Both the position numbers and the translations under genes were made by a program. This document shows, piece by piece, positions 37,766 through 47,204 of a stretch of DNA of 64,000 bases. Origin of the DNA: Sulfurimonas autotrophica DSM 16294 (GTDB lineage Bacteria > Campylobacterota > Campylobacteria > Campylobacterales > Sulfurimonadaceae); NCBI RefSeq assembly GCF_000147355.1, contig NC_014506.1, forward strand, positions 496,001-560,000, in the 5' to 3' direction. The notes beneath the pieces were generated by a model, which saw nothing but the letters and a program-made list of their open reading frames with translations, was not told where the DNA came from and did not search any database. Each line of letters begins with the position of its first letter. Position 1 is the stretch's first letter.

Positions 37766-39103
37766 TTAATACCGTATTATTTCTGATACACTGGGGTGTA
37801 TATGAATAATTTCTTCAACTTCTTTCATTGTAAGCTGCTCCTCAACAGCGACAACTATTTCATGAATAATTTCCGTTGCTTCAACACCGATAATGGAAGC
37901 ACCTAATATAACTCCGTTTTTGGCATTTGTGATTATTTTAATAAATCCGGCATCATCTCCATGAATTTTTGCCTTCGCATTTACTTTAAAGTATACTTTT
38001 TTGACATTGGTGTCTATTCCTTTCTCTTTTGCTTTCGTTTGATTAAGACCGCAACTTGCAATGGGGGGATTACTAAAAACAGCCATCGGTGTGATATGCG
38101 AATTTGTTGTTTTAGTGTTGTTGAGAATATTATGCGCCGTAATTCTGGCTTCAGCATAAGCTATATGCGCAAGAGCCGGTGTGTTTATGCAGTCACCTAT
38201 CGCATAAATATTTTCCTGTGAAGTTTCAAATGATGCAGAAACTTTTATAAAACCTTTCTCATCTAAGGTAATATCGGCATTTTCAAGGTTGAGTTTATTG
38301 GTATTTGGGATGCGGCCTGATGCATTGAGCACTATTTCAGATTCTATGTTTTCTTGTGAACCCAGTAAAAGTTTTATACTTTTGTTACCCACTTCACTTT
38401 TTAATACGGTTGTAGAGAGCAAAACATTAATATTGCGTTTTTTAAAAGCTCTAAGCAGTGCCTTGGATATGTCTTCATCCTCTTTGCTAAGAAGTTGTGT
38501 TCCTCTTACAATCATAGTGACTTCTACTCCTAATGCATTGAAAAAAGTGGCAAATTCACAAGCTATAGGACCGCCGCCGACGATGGCAATGGATTTTGGC
38601 AGCTTTTGAAGTTTGAAAATATCCGTACTTGATAAAATGTGCTTCGAATCAAAGGAAAGATTTGACAGTTCTCTTGCATATGAACCGGTGGCGATGACAC
38701 ATTTGTTAAAAGAAACTTTTTCACCTGAAACTTCAATAGTGTCTGCATTTATGAAAGTCGCATTTCCATATAAGAGCTCAACTTTTGCCTGGTCAAGCAT
38801 CCAGACGACACCGGAACGGATCTCTTTTACAAGTGCCAGAGTTTTTTCTCGAAGTTTTTGTATGTCGAATCCATTATTTTGCAATAAAGCTCCACACTCT
38901 TGAAAATAGGGAACTCTTGATAAAAAAACAGCACTTTCAAGATAATTTTTAGTCGGAATACAACCAACATTCAGACAAATACCGCCAATATTTTCTTTGG
39001 CTCTGTCGATAAGCAGCGTTTTTTTGCCGCTAGCTGCAACTTTTAGTGCTGTTTCATATCCGCCGGGCCCTGCACCTATGATAACTACATCATACTCTTT
39101 CAT
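37766..39103 (-). CDS. lpd: Dihydrolipoamide dehydrogenase (E3)
   Basis: 445 residues. FAD-binding VVIIGAGPGGYETALK, redox-active disulfide in GGICLNVGCIPTK, NAD-binding IAIVGGGPIACEFATF, and the C-terminal His-Glu pair in IHIHPSVSEII. It reoxidises lipoyl groups of 2-oxoacid dehydrogenases. With lplA downstream and the E1/E2 genes divergent, it is the E3 of the complex encoded at 41779-44878. Confidence 0.95.
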   Translation of the reverse strand: MKEYDVVIIGAGPGGYETALKVAASGKKTLLIDRAKENIGGICLNVGCIPTKNYLESAVFLSRVPYFQECGALLQNNGFDIQKLREKTLALVKEIRSGVVWMLDQAKVELLYGNATFINADTIEVSGEKVSFNKCVIATGSYARELSNLSFDSKHILSSTDIFKLQKLPKSIAIVGGGPIACEFATFFNALGVEVTMIVRGTQLLSKEDEDISKALLRAFKKRNINVLLSTTVLKSEVGNKSIKLLLGSQENIESEIVLNASGRIPNTNKLNLENADITLDEKGFIKVSASFETSQENIYAIGDCINTPALAHIAYAEARITAHNILNNTKTTNSHITPMAVFSNPPIASCGLNQTKAKEKGIDTNVKKVYFKVNAKAKIHGDDAGFIKIITNAKNGVILGASIIGVEATEIIHEIVVAVEEQLTMKEVEEIIHIHPSVSEIIRY

Positions 39104-39127
39104 CTTCTCTCCTTTATTTACAAAAGT

Positions 39128-39901
39128 TTATTTTCCATAGATATTCCAATCTTCTTGTGTATATTTGTCTCTTAAAAGATTTTCAGCATATTCTTGTTGA
39201 AATGGATTGAGTTGAGATATTGAAAACTTGACATTGAATGTTTCGCAAAAGGATTCAATAAGCAGGTTTGTTAAATCTTTGTACTCCATAGTGACATCCA
39301 ACTCTCTTAAAGATGCTGCATCTTTTAAACCTGAATCTTCTAGAAAAAGCGGCTCAAAATATTCTTTGTCAAAATGCACCGGAATAGTACCGTGTTGAAG
39401 CAGAGTATTTTTGATATAACGTTGTGCATTACCGCCCATCTTTTTTTCATCTATAATAATATCATATGCCTCATGTCCTGCTAAGCAAATATCTGAACTT
39501 TGTATGTCCAAATCCAAATCAGATGCAAATTCAGCTTTGAGTTTAAGTTTTTCATAAAATTTTATAAGAAATTTGCATAAATAATTATAACTCTCTTTTA
39601 TGCCATAACTCTTTAGCATTTTTCGCGGCATGATAATTGAATATGATATGTCGCCACCGTGAACCAGTATTCCGCCTCCGCTGGGACGACGGACATAAGA
39701 GACTCTTTGAACTGATAATTCGTTCATATCCAGGCTTTTGTGTGGTTTTGAAAATCTTCCGAAACTCAAACTTTTATTCCAGCCATATATTCTGAATATA
39801 GGTCTGTCACCCTCTGACAAAGTATACAGCAAAGCTTCATCTACCGCCATATTCCAATCGGGAGAGCCGATGCCGGTATCAATTACATTCCATATCTGCA
39901 A
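39128..39901 (-). CDS. lplA: Lipoate-protein ligase A family
   Basis: 257 residues of the LplA/LipB/BirA fold: WNMAVDEALL, RPSGGGILVHGGDISYSII and GGNAQRYIKNTLLQHGTIP (ligand Lys expected in KKMGGNAQ). It attaches lipoyl or octanoyl groups to lipoyl domains. It is encoded upstream of lpd on the same strand and divergent from the E1/E2 operon, so its likely target is Lys42 of the E2 at 43721-44878. It may be a LipM-like octanoyltransferase instead; sequence alone does not decide. Confidence 0.87.
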   Translation of the reverse strand: MQIWNVIDTGIGSPDWNMAVDEALLYTLSEGDRPIFRIYGWNKSLSFGRFSKPHKSLDMNELSVQRVSYVRRPSGGGILVHGGDISYSIIMPRKMLKSYGIKESYNYLCKFLIKFYEKLKLKAEFASDLDLDIQSSDICLAGHEAYDIIIDEKKMGGNAQRYIKNTLLQHGTIPVHFDKEYFEPLFLEDSGLKDAASLRELDVTMEYKDLTNLLIESFCETFNVKFSISQLNPFQQEYAENLLRDKYTQEDWNIYGK

Positions 39902-39945
39902 GTAATTTTCCTTCTGTGTAAAATGACTATATGTAAAGTCTAGCC

Positions 39946-40001
39946 AAAGAGTCTTTAAGGACTCTTTAACATAATCTGCAATAACATTAATAATATTATT
40001 G
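39946..40001. promoter_or_regulatory. Hairpin and AT-rich near-palindrome between divergent lplA and acs
   Basis: AAAGAGTC (39946-39953) pairs with GACTCTTT (39960-39967) around TTTAAG. At 39979-40001 a 23-bp sequence starting CAATAA and ending TTATTG is a palindrome at 20 of 23 positions. The second lies 16 nt before the acyl-CoA synthetase ATG and looks like an operator covering the promoter. Confidence 0.5.
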
Positions 40002-40017
40002 TGTTAAAAGGACTCAT

Positions 40018-41769
40018 ATGCAAAATAATTGGATTGTGAAAAAGAAAAGTGATTTTTTAGTTGAACCGAATCTTTTAGATTATGAAAAAGTCTATAACTC
40101 TTTTAAATGGGAAGATGTAGCAAAAGAGTTTGACGGTTTGCCCTCAGGTGGATTAAACATCGCTCATGAAGCAATTGACCGGCATGCTGATTCTGATAAA
40201 GCCGATAAAGTGGCTTTATTATGGCTTGGAGAGAAAGGGCAGAAAGTAAGCTATACATATATGCAGATGAAAAAAGAGACGGCGAAGTTTGCCAATGTAT
40301 TAAAATCATTAGGCATTAAAAAAGGGGAAAGAATTTATACACTTTCTCCGAGATTGCCGGAGCTTTACATCGGAGCTATAGGTATACTTAAAAACCTGAG
40401 CGTGATGTGTCCTCTTTTCTCACAGTTTGGTCCCGGTCCTATACTGCAGCGTATGCAAAGCGGTGATGCGACGGCTCTTCTAACAACCCAAAAACTTTTT
40501 AATAAAAAAATCCGTCCGATGCTCAATGAACTTAAAGGGTTGAAATATATACTTTTAATAGATGCCGAGGAAGATGAAAATGAGATAATACGTTCACTTC
40601 CAAAACTTATGCAAGAGGCTTCGGACGAATTTGAAATTCCTCCAACTGATCCTGAGGATATGTCACTGCTGCACTTTACAAGCGGAACGACAGGTATGCC
40701 AAAAGGTGTAGTTCACGTGCATAAAGCAATATATACACACTGGATGACAGGCAAATATGTTCTTGATTTTCATGAGCATGATAACTACTGGTGTACTGCC
40801 GATCCGGGTTGGGTAACGGGGACCTCATACGGAATTATTACTCCATGGGTGCATGGCGTGACTAATATTGTTGATGAATCTGAATTTAATGCAAACAGAT
40901 GGTATGAGATACTGCAAAATGAAAAAGTCAGTGTTTTTTATACGGCACCGACAGCCATACGACGTTTGATGAGAATCGATAATGAACCGACTGAGGAGTA
41001 TGACCTTTCTCATCTGCGCCTTATTCAAAGTGTTGGCGAACCGCTGAATCCTGAAGCTGTTATATGGGGTGTTGAAAAACTGAAAATGGCTATACATGAC
41101 AACTGGTGGCAGACTGAAACAGGCGGCATAATGATAGCAAACCTAATATCTCAAACAGTAAGACCAGGCTCGATGGGACGGCCTCTTCCCGGAATAACTG
41201 CGGCAATCGTTCGTCAAAATGGGGATGGAACGGTAACGGAGGTAACAGAGCCTGGAAAAGATGGAGATTTGGCTCTTAGACCCGGCTGGCCGTCTATGTT
41301 TAGAGCGTATCTGCATAATGAAGAAAAATATAAAAAATCTTTTGTCGGTGGATGGTATATCTCAGGAGACTTGGCTTATAAAGATGAAGACGGGTATTAT
41401 TGGTTTGTCGGCCGTGCAGATGATATTATAAAAACATCCGGACACATGGTAGGTCCTTTTGAGGTTGAAAGCGCCCTGATGGAGCACCCTGCGGTTGCCG
41501 AAGCTGGAGTTATCGGTAAACCGGATGAGCTTATCGGACAGCTTGTCAAGGCTTTTGTGTCTTTAAAACACGGGTATGAGCCGACAGAAGAATTAAAACG
41601 GGAACTTATTGGTTTTGCACGCAAAAAGCTAGGTGCAGCAGTAGCTCCAAAAGAGATAGAGTTTCAAGAAAAGCTTCCTAAAACCCGTAGCGGCAAGATT
41701 ATGAGAAGACTGTTAAAAGCAAGAGAAATGGGATTGCCTGAAGGTGATACTTCTACCTTGGAAGAGTAA
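40018..41769 (+). CDS. Acyl-CoA synthetase, acetate-CoA ligase-like
   Basis: 583 residues of the ANL superfamily: [19 protein letters not shown] (P-loop), [27 protein letters not shown], and the acetyltransferase-sensitive Lys in [22 protein letters not shown] and CTADPGW fit acetyl- or propionyl-CoA synthetases, though it is shorter than E. coli Acs (652). AMP-forming activation of acetate or a short acid is likely. It has an AAAAGGA ribosome-binding site and precedes pdhA by 9 nt. Confidence 0.88.
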   Translation: MQNNWIVKKKSDFLVEPNLLDYEKVYNSFKWEDVAKEFDGLPSGGLNIAHEAIDRHADSDKADKVALLWLGEKGQKVSYTYMQMKKETAKFANVLKSLGIKKGERIYTLSPRLPELYIGAIGILKNLSVMCPLFSQFGPGPILQRMQSGDATALLTTQKLFNKKIRPMLNELKGLKYILLIDAEEDENEIIRSLPKLMQEASDEFEIPPTDPEDMSLLHFTSGTTGMPKGVVHVHKAIYTHWMTGKYVLDFHEHDNYWCTADPGWVTGTSYGIITPWVHGVTNIVDESEFNANRWYEILQNEKVSVFYTAPTAIRRLMRIDNEPTEEYDLSHLRLIQSVGEPLNPEAVIWGVEKLKMAIHDNWWQTETGGIMIANLISQTVRPGSMGRPLPGITAAIVRQNGDGTVTEVTEPGKDGDLALRPGWPSMFRAYLHNEEKYKKSFVGGWYISGDLAYKDEDGYYWFVGRADDIIKTSGHMVGPFEVESALMEHPAVAEAGVIGKPDELIGQLVKAFVSLKHGYEPTEELKRELIGFARKKLGAAVAPKEIEFQEKLPKTRSGKIMRRLLKAREMGLPEGDTSTLEE

Positions 41770-41778
41770 GGAATTATT

Positions 41779-42747
41779 ATGAAATTAGACATAAATAAGG
41801 CAAAAGAGTTCTATTCTCAAATGCTTTTAATTAGACGATTTGAAGAAAAATGTGCACAAGAATACTCTCACCAGAAGATTCGTGGTTTTTTACACCTTTA
41901 CATAGGAGAAGAGGCCGTCGGAGTGGGTGTCATTGATGCTTTAAGTGATGAGGATGCAATAGTGGCAACATACAGAGAACATGGACAGGCGTTGGCAAGA
42001 GGCATACCGGCAAACAGTATTATGGCGGAACTTTATGGAAAAGCGGAAGGTGTGTCACATGGTCGTGGCGGTTCAATGCATTTATATAGTGCACAGAAAC
42101 GCTTTTATGGAGGAAATGCAATTGTTGCGGCAGGGCTTCCTTTTGCCGTCGGTATGGCACTTGCCGATAAAATGGCGAAACGTAATCGTGTTACGTTATG
42201 CCTTTTTGGTGACGGTGCCGTGGCTGAGGGTGAATTTCATGAATCGTTAAACCTTGCAGCATTATGGAATCTTCCTGTTTTGTTTGTATGTGAAAATAAT
42301 CAATACGGCATGGGAACAGCTTTGAAGTATGCTGAGTCCGAGACAAATATTTCCAAAAAAGCGGCTGCTTATAAAATAAGTTCACATCAGGTAGATGGAA
42401 TGGATGTGCTTGAAGTTTCAAAAATGGCACAAAAAGCTATTAAAAGCATAAAAGCCGGTAAAGGGCCTCAGTTTATAGAAGCTATTACCTACCGTTTTCG
42501 TGCGCATTCCATGTTTGATGCAGAACTTTACCGGGATAAATCTGAAGTTCAAGAATGGAAAAAAAGAGATCCTTTACTTGTTTTTAAAGATAGGCTAAAA
42601 GAAATGGATATCGTAATAAATACTCAAGAGATTGAAAAAGAGATAAGTAAAACAGTTGAGGATGCAGTAGCATTTGCTGAAGCCGGTACACTTGAACCTG
42701 TAGAAGATCTTGAAAAATTTGTTTATTCCCAAGGAGCTGTAAAATGA
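41779..42747 (+). CDS. 2-oxoacid (pyruvate or acetoin) dehydrogenase E1 alpha
   Basis: 322 residues. The thiamine diphosphate motif begins [12 protein letters not shown] and ends with [10 protein letters not shown], about 30 residues. [16 protein letters not shown] and [10 protein letters not shown] are typical of heterodimeric E1 alpha. It decarboxylates a 2-oxoacid and passes the acyl unit to lipoyl-E2. Pyruvate is the most likely substrate; AcoA (acetoin) is closely related and cannot be excluded. It overlaps the beta gene by 4 nt. Confidence 0.9.
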   Translation: MKLDINKAKEFYSQMLLIRRFEEKCAQEYSHQKIRGFLHLYIGEEAVGVGVIDALSDEDAIVATYREHGQALARGIPANSIMAELYGKAEGVSHGRGGSMHLYSAQKRFYGGNAIVAAGLPFAVGMALADKMAKRNRVTLCLFGDGAVAEGEFHESLNLAALWNLPVLFVCENNQYGMGTALKYAESETNISKKAAAYKISSHQVDGMDVLEVSKMAQKAIKSIKAGKGPQFIEAITYRFRAHSMFDAELYRDKSEVQEWKKRDPLLVFKDRLKEMDIVINTQEIEKEISKTVEDAVAFAEAGTLEPVEDLEKFVYSQGAVK

Positions 42748-43724
42748 GTGAAAATATAACATACCGTGAAGCAGTCAAAAGGGCTATACATAAAGCATTA
42801 AAAGAAGATGAGAGAGTTTTTTTAATGGGTGAAGATGTAGGACGTTACGGCGGGTCATATGCTGTAAGCATGGGATTTTTAGAAGAGTTCGGCAAAGAAA
42901 GAATCATAGATACACCACTTTGCGAATCCGGATTTACAGGAGCAGGAATAGGCGCGGCGGTTAATGGTATGAGACCGATTGTTGAAATAATGACAGTCAA
43001 TTTTAGTTTTTTGGCGCTCGATCAGATTGTCAACAGTGCTTCAGCACTGTTTTATATGTCCGGAGGACAGTTTAATGTTCCTTTGGTTATTCGCATGGCG
43101 ACAGGAGGAGGGAATCAGCTTGGAGCACAGCATTCTCATTCGCTCGAAGGCTGGTACGCTCATATACCGGGCTTAAAAGTTTTAACTCCTGCAACAATAC
43201 AAGATGCATATGCAATGGTTGGATTAGCACTGGAGGATCCAAATCCTGTTTTAATCTTTGAAAATGCAACTCTTTATAATAAAAAAGGTGATTTTGATGA
43301 GAAAGCACCTGTACTTGCAATAGGGAAGGCTTTTGTTCACAGAGAAGGGAAAGACATAACATTTCTTGCGTATGGTGTCAATTTACTAAAAGCACTCGAG
43401 GCAGCTGACATATTGGCAAAAGACGGGATAGATGCTGAAGTTATTGATCTGCGTTCCCTTCGTCCTTTAGATAATGAAACCATTATGGCTTCAATTAAAA
43501 AGACACATAGAGCATTGATAGTAGATGAAGATTGGAAATCAGGCAGTATTTCTGCTGAAATAATGGCTCGTATCAATGAAGATGCTTTTTATGAACTTGA
43601 TGCTCCGATGGCAAGAGTCTGCAGCAGAGAAGTTCCATTTCCCTATGCAGCACATCTGGAACAGGCTGCTATGCCTCAGGTAGATAAAATTGTGCAGACG
43701 GCACATGAGGTGATGGAGTCATGA
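42744..43724 (+). CDS. 2-oxoacid (pyruvate or acetoin) dehydrogenase E1 beta
   Basis: 326 residues. [52 protein letters not shown] and [13 protein letters not shown] are canonical for the transketolase-like beta chain. It overlaps E1 alpha and E2 by 4 nt each, so the three are translated as a coupled set. Confidence 0.92.
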   Translation: MSENITYREAVKRAIHKALKEDERVFLMGEDVGRYGGSYAVSMGFLEEFGKERIIDTPLCESGFTGAGIGAAVNGMRPIVEIMTVNFSFLALDQIVNSASALFYMSGGQFNVPLVIRMATGGGNQLGAQHSHSLEGWYAHIPGLKVLTPATIQDAYAMVGLALEDPNPVLIFENATLYNKKGDFDEKAPVLAIGKAFVHREGKDITFLAYGVNLLKALEAADILAKDGIDAEVIDLRSLRPLDNETIMASIKKTHRALIVDEDWKSGSISAEIMARINEDAFYELDAPMARVCSREVPFPYAAHLEQAAMPQVDKIVQTAHEVMES

Positions 43725-44878
43725 GTACTTTTGTAATGCCGAGTCTCGGGGCAGATATGGAATCTGCCGTTTTGATGGAGTGGAAAGTTAAAGAAGGAGA
43801 CAAAGTAAAAAAAGGCGATATTATTGCCGAGGTTGAAACAAGCAAGGGTGTTATAGAGATAGAGGTTTTTGAAGACGGAATTGTTGAAAAGCTTTTGGTT
43901 GAACCCGAAACCGAGTGTAAGGTTGGTGATCCGATTGCTTTGATTCATTCTGATAATGAGAATTCATCTGAGAAAACAGAACAAAAAGTATCTCAGAAAA
44001 TACCTAAAATAAAAGAAGAAATAAAAAAAGAGATTTCCCAAGTTAAAGAAGATTCAGCAGAGGAAAAACGCATAAAAATCTCACCGGCAGCAAGAAAAAA
44101 AGCTAAAGAATTGGGTGTTAATTTAGAGGAACTTTCTTCTCATATAAAAGGTAAAATTCAGTTAAGTGATATTGAAAAGGCCGTGAAGAAAACCCAAAAT
44201 ACAAGTTTTTCATCAGACGGCATGCGTCAGGCTATTGCCAAGGCAATGAGTCGTTCAAATGCAGAGATACCGCATTACTATCTCTCAACTTCCATAAATA
44301 TGACACCGGCACTTCAATGGCTTAAAGAGTTAAATGCCAAACGCAGCATAAATGAGCGTATTTTACCGGCTGCATTGATGATAAGAGCTGTAGTATCGGC
44401 ACTAAAAAAAGTTCCGGAGCTCAATGGTTTTTGGAAAGATAATGCTCCGCAAATATCCGATGCGATAAATCCAGGTATTGCCATAGCACTTCGCAAAAGC
44501 GGTTTGATTACACCTGCTATTTTAAATACACAGCAAATGAATCTGGATGACGTTATGAAATCTTTAAGTGATTTAATCACCCGTACACGCTCAGGTAAAT
44601 TAAAAGGCAGTGAAATGACGCAACAGACAGTCACTATAACCAATCTTGGAGATTTGGGTGTAGAGAGCGTACTCGGTGTTATTTATCCCCCTCAAGTCGC
44701 TATAGTAGGCATTGGCCGTATAATAGATAAGCCTTGGGCAGAGAATGATATGTTAAGTGTTCGCAAGGTTGTTCAAGTTACGCTTGCAGGTGATCATCGT
44801 GCAACAGATGGCCGTACCGGAGCACAATTCTTAGACAAGCTGGATAAAATTTTACAAAAACCGGAGGAGTTGTTATGA
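43721..44878 (+). CDS. Dihydrolipoamide acyltransferase (E2)
   Basis: 385 residues. Lipoyl domain 1-78 with Lys42 in ETSKGVIEI, a charged linker (about 85-120), a peripheral subunit-binding domain ([20 protein letters not shown]), then the catalytic core ending with His359 and Asp363 in [14 protein letters not shown]. One lipoyl domain only. It transfers the acyl group to Co[17 protein letters not shown] is closer to acetoin/pyruvate E2 of other phyla than to gammaproteobacterial AceF. Confidence 0.92.
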   Translation: MSTFVMPSLGADMESAVLMEWKVKEGDKVKKGDIIAEVETSKGVIEIEVFEDGIVEKLLVEPETECKVGDPIALIHSDNENSSEKTEQKVSQKIPKIKEEIKKEISQVKEDSAEEKRIKISPAARKKAKELGVNLEELSSHIKGKIQLSDIEKAVKKTQNTSFSSDGMRQAIAKAMSRSNAEIPHYYLSTSINMTPALQWLKELNAKRSINERILPAALMIRAVVSALKKVPELNGFWKDNAPQISDAINPGIAIALRKSGLITPAILNTQQMNLDDVMKSLSDLITRTRSGKLKGSEMTQQTVTITNLGDLGVESVLGVIYPPQVAIVGIGRIIDKPWAENDMLSVRKVVQVTLAGDHRATDGRTGAQFLDKLDKILQKPEELL

Positions 44879-45117
44879 ATATAGAAGATATAAAAAAAGT
44901 CATAATAAAAGAGATATTGAATATAGCACCTGATGTGGAAGAAGATGAGATAGAAGGGGATGAAAATATTCAAGAGTCATTGGAGATTGATTCGTTTGAT
45001 TTTTTAAAAATTCTTACCGCATTAAATGAAGATTTGGGTGTAGAAGTTCCAGAGTCTGATTATGATAAAGTAGAAACTTTAAATAAGATGGCAGAATATT
45101 TTGCACAAAGAGTATAA
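44875..45117 (+). CDS. Acyl carrier protein of the dehydrogenase operon
   Basis: 80 residues. The phosphopantetheine attachment site is Ser40 in LEIDSFDFLKIL; acidic, helical, with the DSxxxxxL core conserved. It is a second ACP besides AcpP (51310-51537). It overlaps the E2 gene by 4 nt, so it belongs to the same transcript. A carrier protein is not a component of the standard PDH complex; it may accept an acyl group activated by the synthetase or serve octanoate/lipoate supply. Confidence 0.85.
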   Translation: MNIEDIKKVIIKEILNIAPDVEEDEIEGDENIQESLEIDSFDFLKILTALNEDLGVEVPESDYDKVETLNKMAEYFAQRV

Positions 45118-45124
45118 AAGATTA

Positions 45125-45140
45125 GTGGAGCTGTGCAGAA
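45125..45140. repeat. Direct repeat of the tmRNA 3' end (candidate attachment site)
   Basis: GTGGAGCTGTGCAGAA matches 15 of 16 bases with 45907-45922, the 3' end of ssrA. The 782-bp interval holds one orphan gene. Integrative elements often use the 3' end of ssrA, and duplications of it mark their outer ends. Confidence 0.5.
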
Positions 45141-45212
45141 CAATTGCTACTAAAGTTTCATTGTTTTTTACTCCAAAAACTGTATAATCATAAAAACACA
45201 CAGGAGTATAAG

Positions 45213-45896
45213 ATGGAACGAAAAATTATAATTGAAGGTAATATTTCTATAGTAAATTTGAGTAATGTCGGCACATTAGAGGAATATAATGTAGACAGTG
45301 AAGACATTAATGAAGAATCAGAAATTAAAAGTATCATGGAAGAGGTAGATGCTTATGCCCAAAGCGGTGAGCTTGACGTCATGACCGATGTTTGCACTTT
45401 TAAAGTAATGAACGGTGAAAATATAGAATATTTAGCGATAGCAGATGAAGAGAGTGATGAGAAAAAAGTTTCGATTGATTCTTTTAAGTTAATTAATCAA
45501 AGTGTTGAACCTATTAAAAGTCTTTTGGCACGTGCAAGTGTCGGTGATATTATATACCTAAGAAAAGAACAGGGAAAAGCAAACATTACTTTAAGTCTTG
45601 AAATGCAAAACAGTGATGAGGTAATGAACCTTTCTTATTTTGATTGCAGTACTGATATGGATTCATATGATTTATTGCGTGAGAGCTATTATGATACAGT
45701 TTGTGATACATTCTTGCCTGAAACATTGTCTGTTCAAGAAAATAAATCAACTGTAGAAAATTTTCTTTTTGAACCGCAAATTGTTTATGGTGAATTGTAT
45801 AAAATGGTAGAAAATGAAGAGGGCATAAAATCTTTAGAAAAAGTAGAAATTCCGGGATATTATTTTCAAGATGCTCAAAGAGGGATTGACGAGTAG
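45213..45896 (+). CDS. Acidic orphan protein of unknown function
   Basis: 227 residues, strongly acidic, no membrane segment, signal peptide or recognised motif. The ATG at 45213 follows AGGAG (45203-45207) and a -10 box TATAAT at 45183-45188, so it has its own promoter; longer in-frame starts upstream would begin before the transcript. It lies between a copy of the ssrA 3' end and ssrA itself. I do not recognise a family. Composition does not differ obviously from its neighbours. Confidence 0.72.
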   Translation: MERKIIIEGNISIVNLSNVGTLEEYNVDSEDINEESEIKSIMEEVDAYAQSGELDVMTDVCTFKVMNGENIEYLAIADEESDEKKVSIDSFKLINQSVEPIKSLLARASVGDIIYLRKEQGKANITLSLEMQNSDEVMNLSYFDCSTDMDSYDLLRESYYDTVCDTFLPETLSVQENKSTVENFLFEPQIVYGELYKMVENEEGIKSLEKVEIPGYYFQDAQRGIDE

Positions 45897-45904
45897 TTAA
45901 AGTT

Positions 45905-46279
45905 TGGTGGAGCTGTGCGGAATCGAACCGCAGTCCGAAACCTGGCTACTCCCAACGTCTACATGCTTAGAAAGGTTGTTTAATCTTGTCTTGCTTCACA
46001 CAACCTGCAAAGCTACGCAAGACCAGCCTCAAGGATTCATCTTGAGCTAAGGCGTACTCAAGATATATCTAAATGAAGGTTTATACTTCGAGTCCTGCTT
46101 ATTTAGAATCCACAGGTGAAGCAGCCCGCCTCTTGCGAGGGGTTAAAACTTAAGCTACTGCTAAAGCTGGGCGATAATTTGTATTGTTTGCGTTTAAGCA
46201 ATTGTGAGCCGTCTAACGGAATGCTCAGTCCGACATGCAGTTGAGAGCCACCAGATCCCGTCGAAACCAGGTCAGCCCC
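45905..46279 (-). ncRNA. ssrA: Transfer-messenger RNA (tmRNA)
   Basis: About 375 nt. The 5' end GGGGCTGACCTGGTTTCGAC and the 3' end GGTTCGATTCCGCACAGCTC plus CACCA form the tRNA-Ala-like part. The tag reading frame (46191-46150, minus strand) encodes ANNTNYRPALAVA followed by TAA. tmRNA with SmpB rescues stalled ribosomes and tags the nascent chain for proteolysis. Confidence 0.96.
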
Positions 46280-46367
46280 ATTTTTTACCTATTTAAAAGT
46301 AATTATATATTATATCAAATTATTGTGTTTAATTGTAAATAAAGTTTGGGAATATGATATAAAAAAG

Positions 46368-46443
46368 TGGTGGCCTGTCTCGGAATCGAACCAAGGACAC
46401 AGTGATTTTCAGTCACTTGCTCTACCGACTGAGCTAACAGGCC
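46368..46443 (-). tRNA. tRNA-Phe (GAA), copy 1
   Basis: 76 nt with encoded CCA. Acceptor GGCCTGT/ACAGGCC; anticodon loop CTGAAAA gives GAA. The anticodon stem is AGTGA/TCACT. It is nearly identical to the copy 21 nt away. Confidence 0.95.
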
Positions 46444-46464
46444 ATAATATAAGTTTCTTAAAAG

Positions 46465-46540
46465 TGGTGGCCTGTCTCGGAATCGAACCAAGGACACAAT
46501 GATTTTCAGTCATTTGCTCTACCGACTGAGCTAACAGGCC
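46465..46540 (-). tRNA. tRNA-Phe (GAA), copy 2
   Basis: 76 nt, same as copy 1 except that the anticodon stem is AATGA/TCATT, a compensatory G-C to A-T change of one base pair. The spacer between the copies is short, so they are probably cotranscribed, with this copy first. Confidence 0.95.
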
Positions 46541-46604
46541 ATCTTTTAAAGAGCGAAAGTATAGCCCATGGGTACTGAAAGTTAGCTTATATTGAGAAAA
46601 GGAT

Positions 46605-47204
46605 TTATTTTAACGGAATAGACCATTTTGCATAATAAGCAATAAGTCTCAGTGTCAGCGCTGCAAAAAAGAGGATGGAAATATTTGTGTATGTGGTTAC
46701 ATGTAAGGTGTGTAGAGCATATAAAATAATAGCAATAAGTATGGAAACGGTGCCGTAAAATCCTGTTTTTAAAACAAAAGGAACTTCGTTTATAATGACA
46801 TCACGGGCTATTCCTCCTCCCACTGCGGTAAGCAAAGACATGGTTATGATTCCCGTTAGATTAAAATTGCTTTCAATGGCAATGAGTGCACCTGAGATGC
46901 TAAAAGAAACCAAGCCGATAGAATCACTTAAAATAAAAAGTGCTTTGTTCTCAATGGAGTTACGTTTATGAAATTTAAAGATGATTAAAAGTAGTAAAAC
47001 AAAAATAACAATAAGTGCTGGATAATTATGGGAAAAGGTAAAAGGTACTTTGTTAATGGTGACATCTCTCATTATCCCACCGCCCAGAGCTGTTAAAAAT
47101 GTGGCTATGAGCACTCCGAGCAAGTCAAGTTTATTTTTTGCTGCAACAAAGAATCCACTCATTGAAAAAGCAATAATGCCTATATATTCTGCTATTTCAA
47201 ACAC
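46605..47204 (-). CDS. UPF0126/TRIC-like membrane protein
   Basis: 199 residues with about seven membrane helices in two homologous halves. GGGIMRDVTINKVPF and GGGIARDVIINEVPF are the repeated signature of the YadS/UPF0126 family, bacterial relatives of trimeric intracellular cation channels. Probable monovalent cation channel; glycine transport has been reported for some relatives. It overlaps purN by 13 nt. Confidence 0.9.
   Translation of the reverse strand: MFEIAEYIGIIAFSMSGFFVAAKNKLDLLGVLIATFLTALGGGIMRDVTINKVPFTFSHNYPALIVIFVLLLLIIFKFHKRNSIENKALFILSDSIGLVSFSISGALIAIESNFNLTGIITMSLLTAVGGGIARDVIINEVPFVLKTGFYGTVSILIAIILYALHTLHVTTYTNISILFFAALTLRLIAYYAKWSIPLK

Noticed and set aside
45144-45212. 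N-terminal extension of the orphan protein from an upstream start
   Set aside because: The TATAAT at 45183-45188 and AGGAG at 45203-45207 place both promoter and ribosome-binding site after that start.
46315-46497. 60-residue minus-strand ORF
   Set aside because: It lies across a tRNA-Phe gene and has no ribosome-binding site; it is an artefact of RNA-gene sequence.
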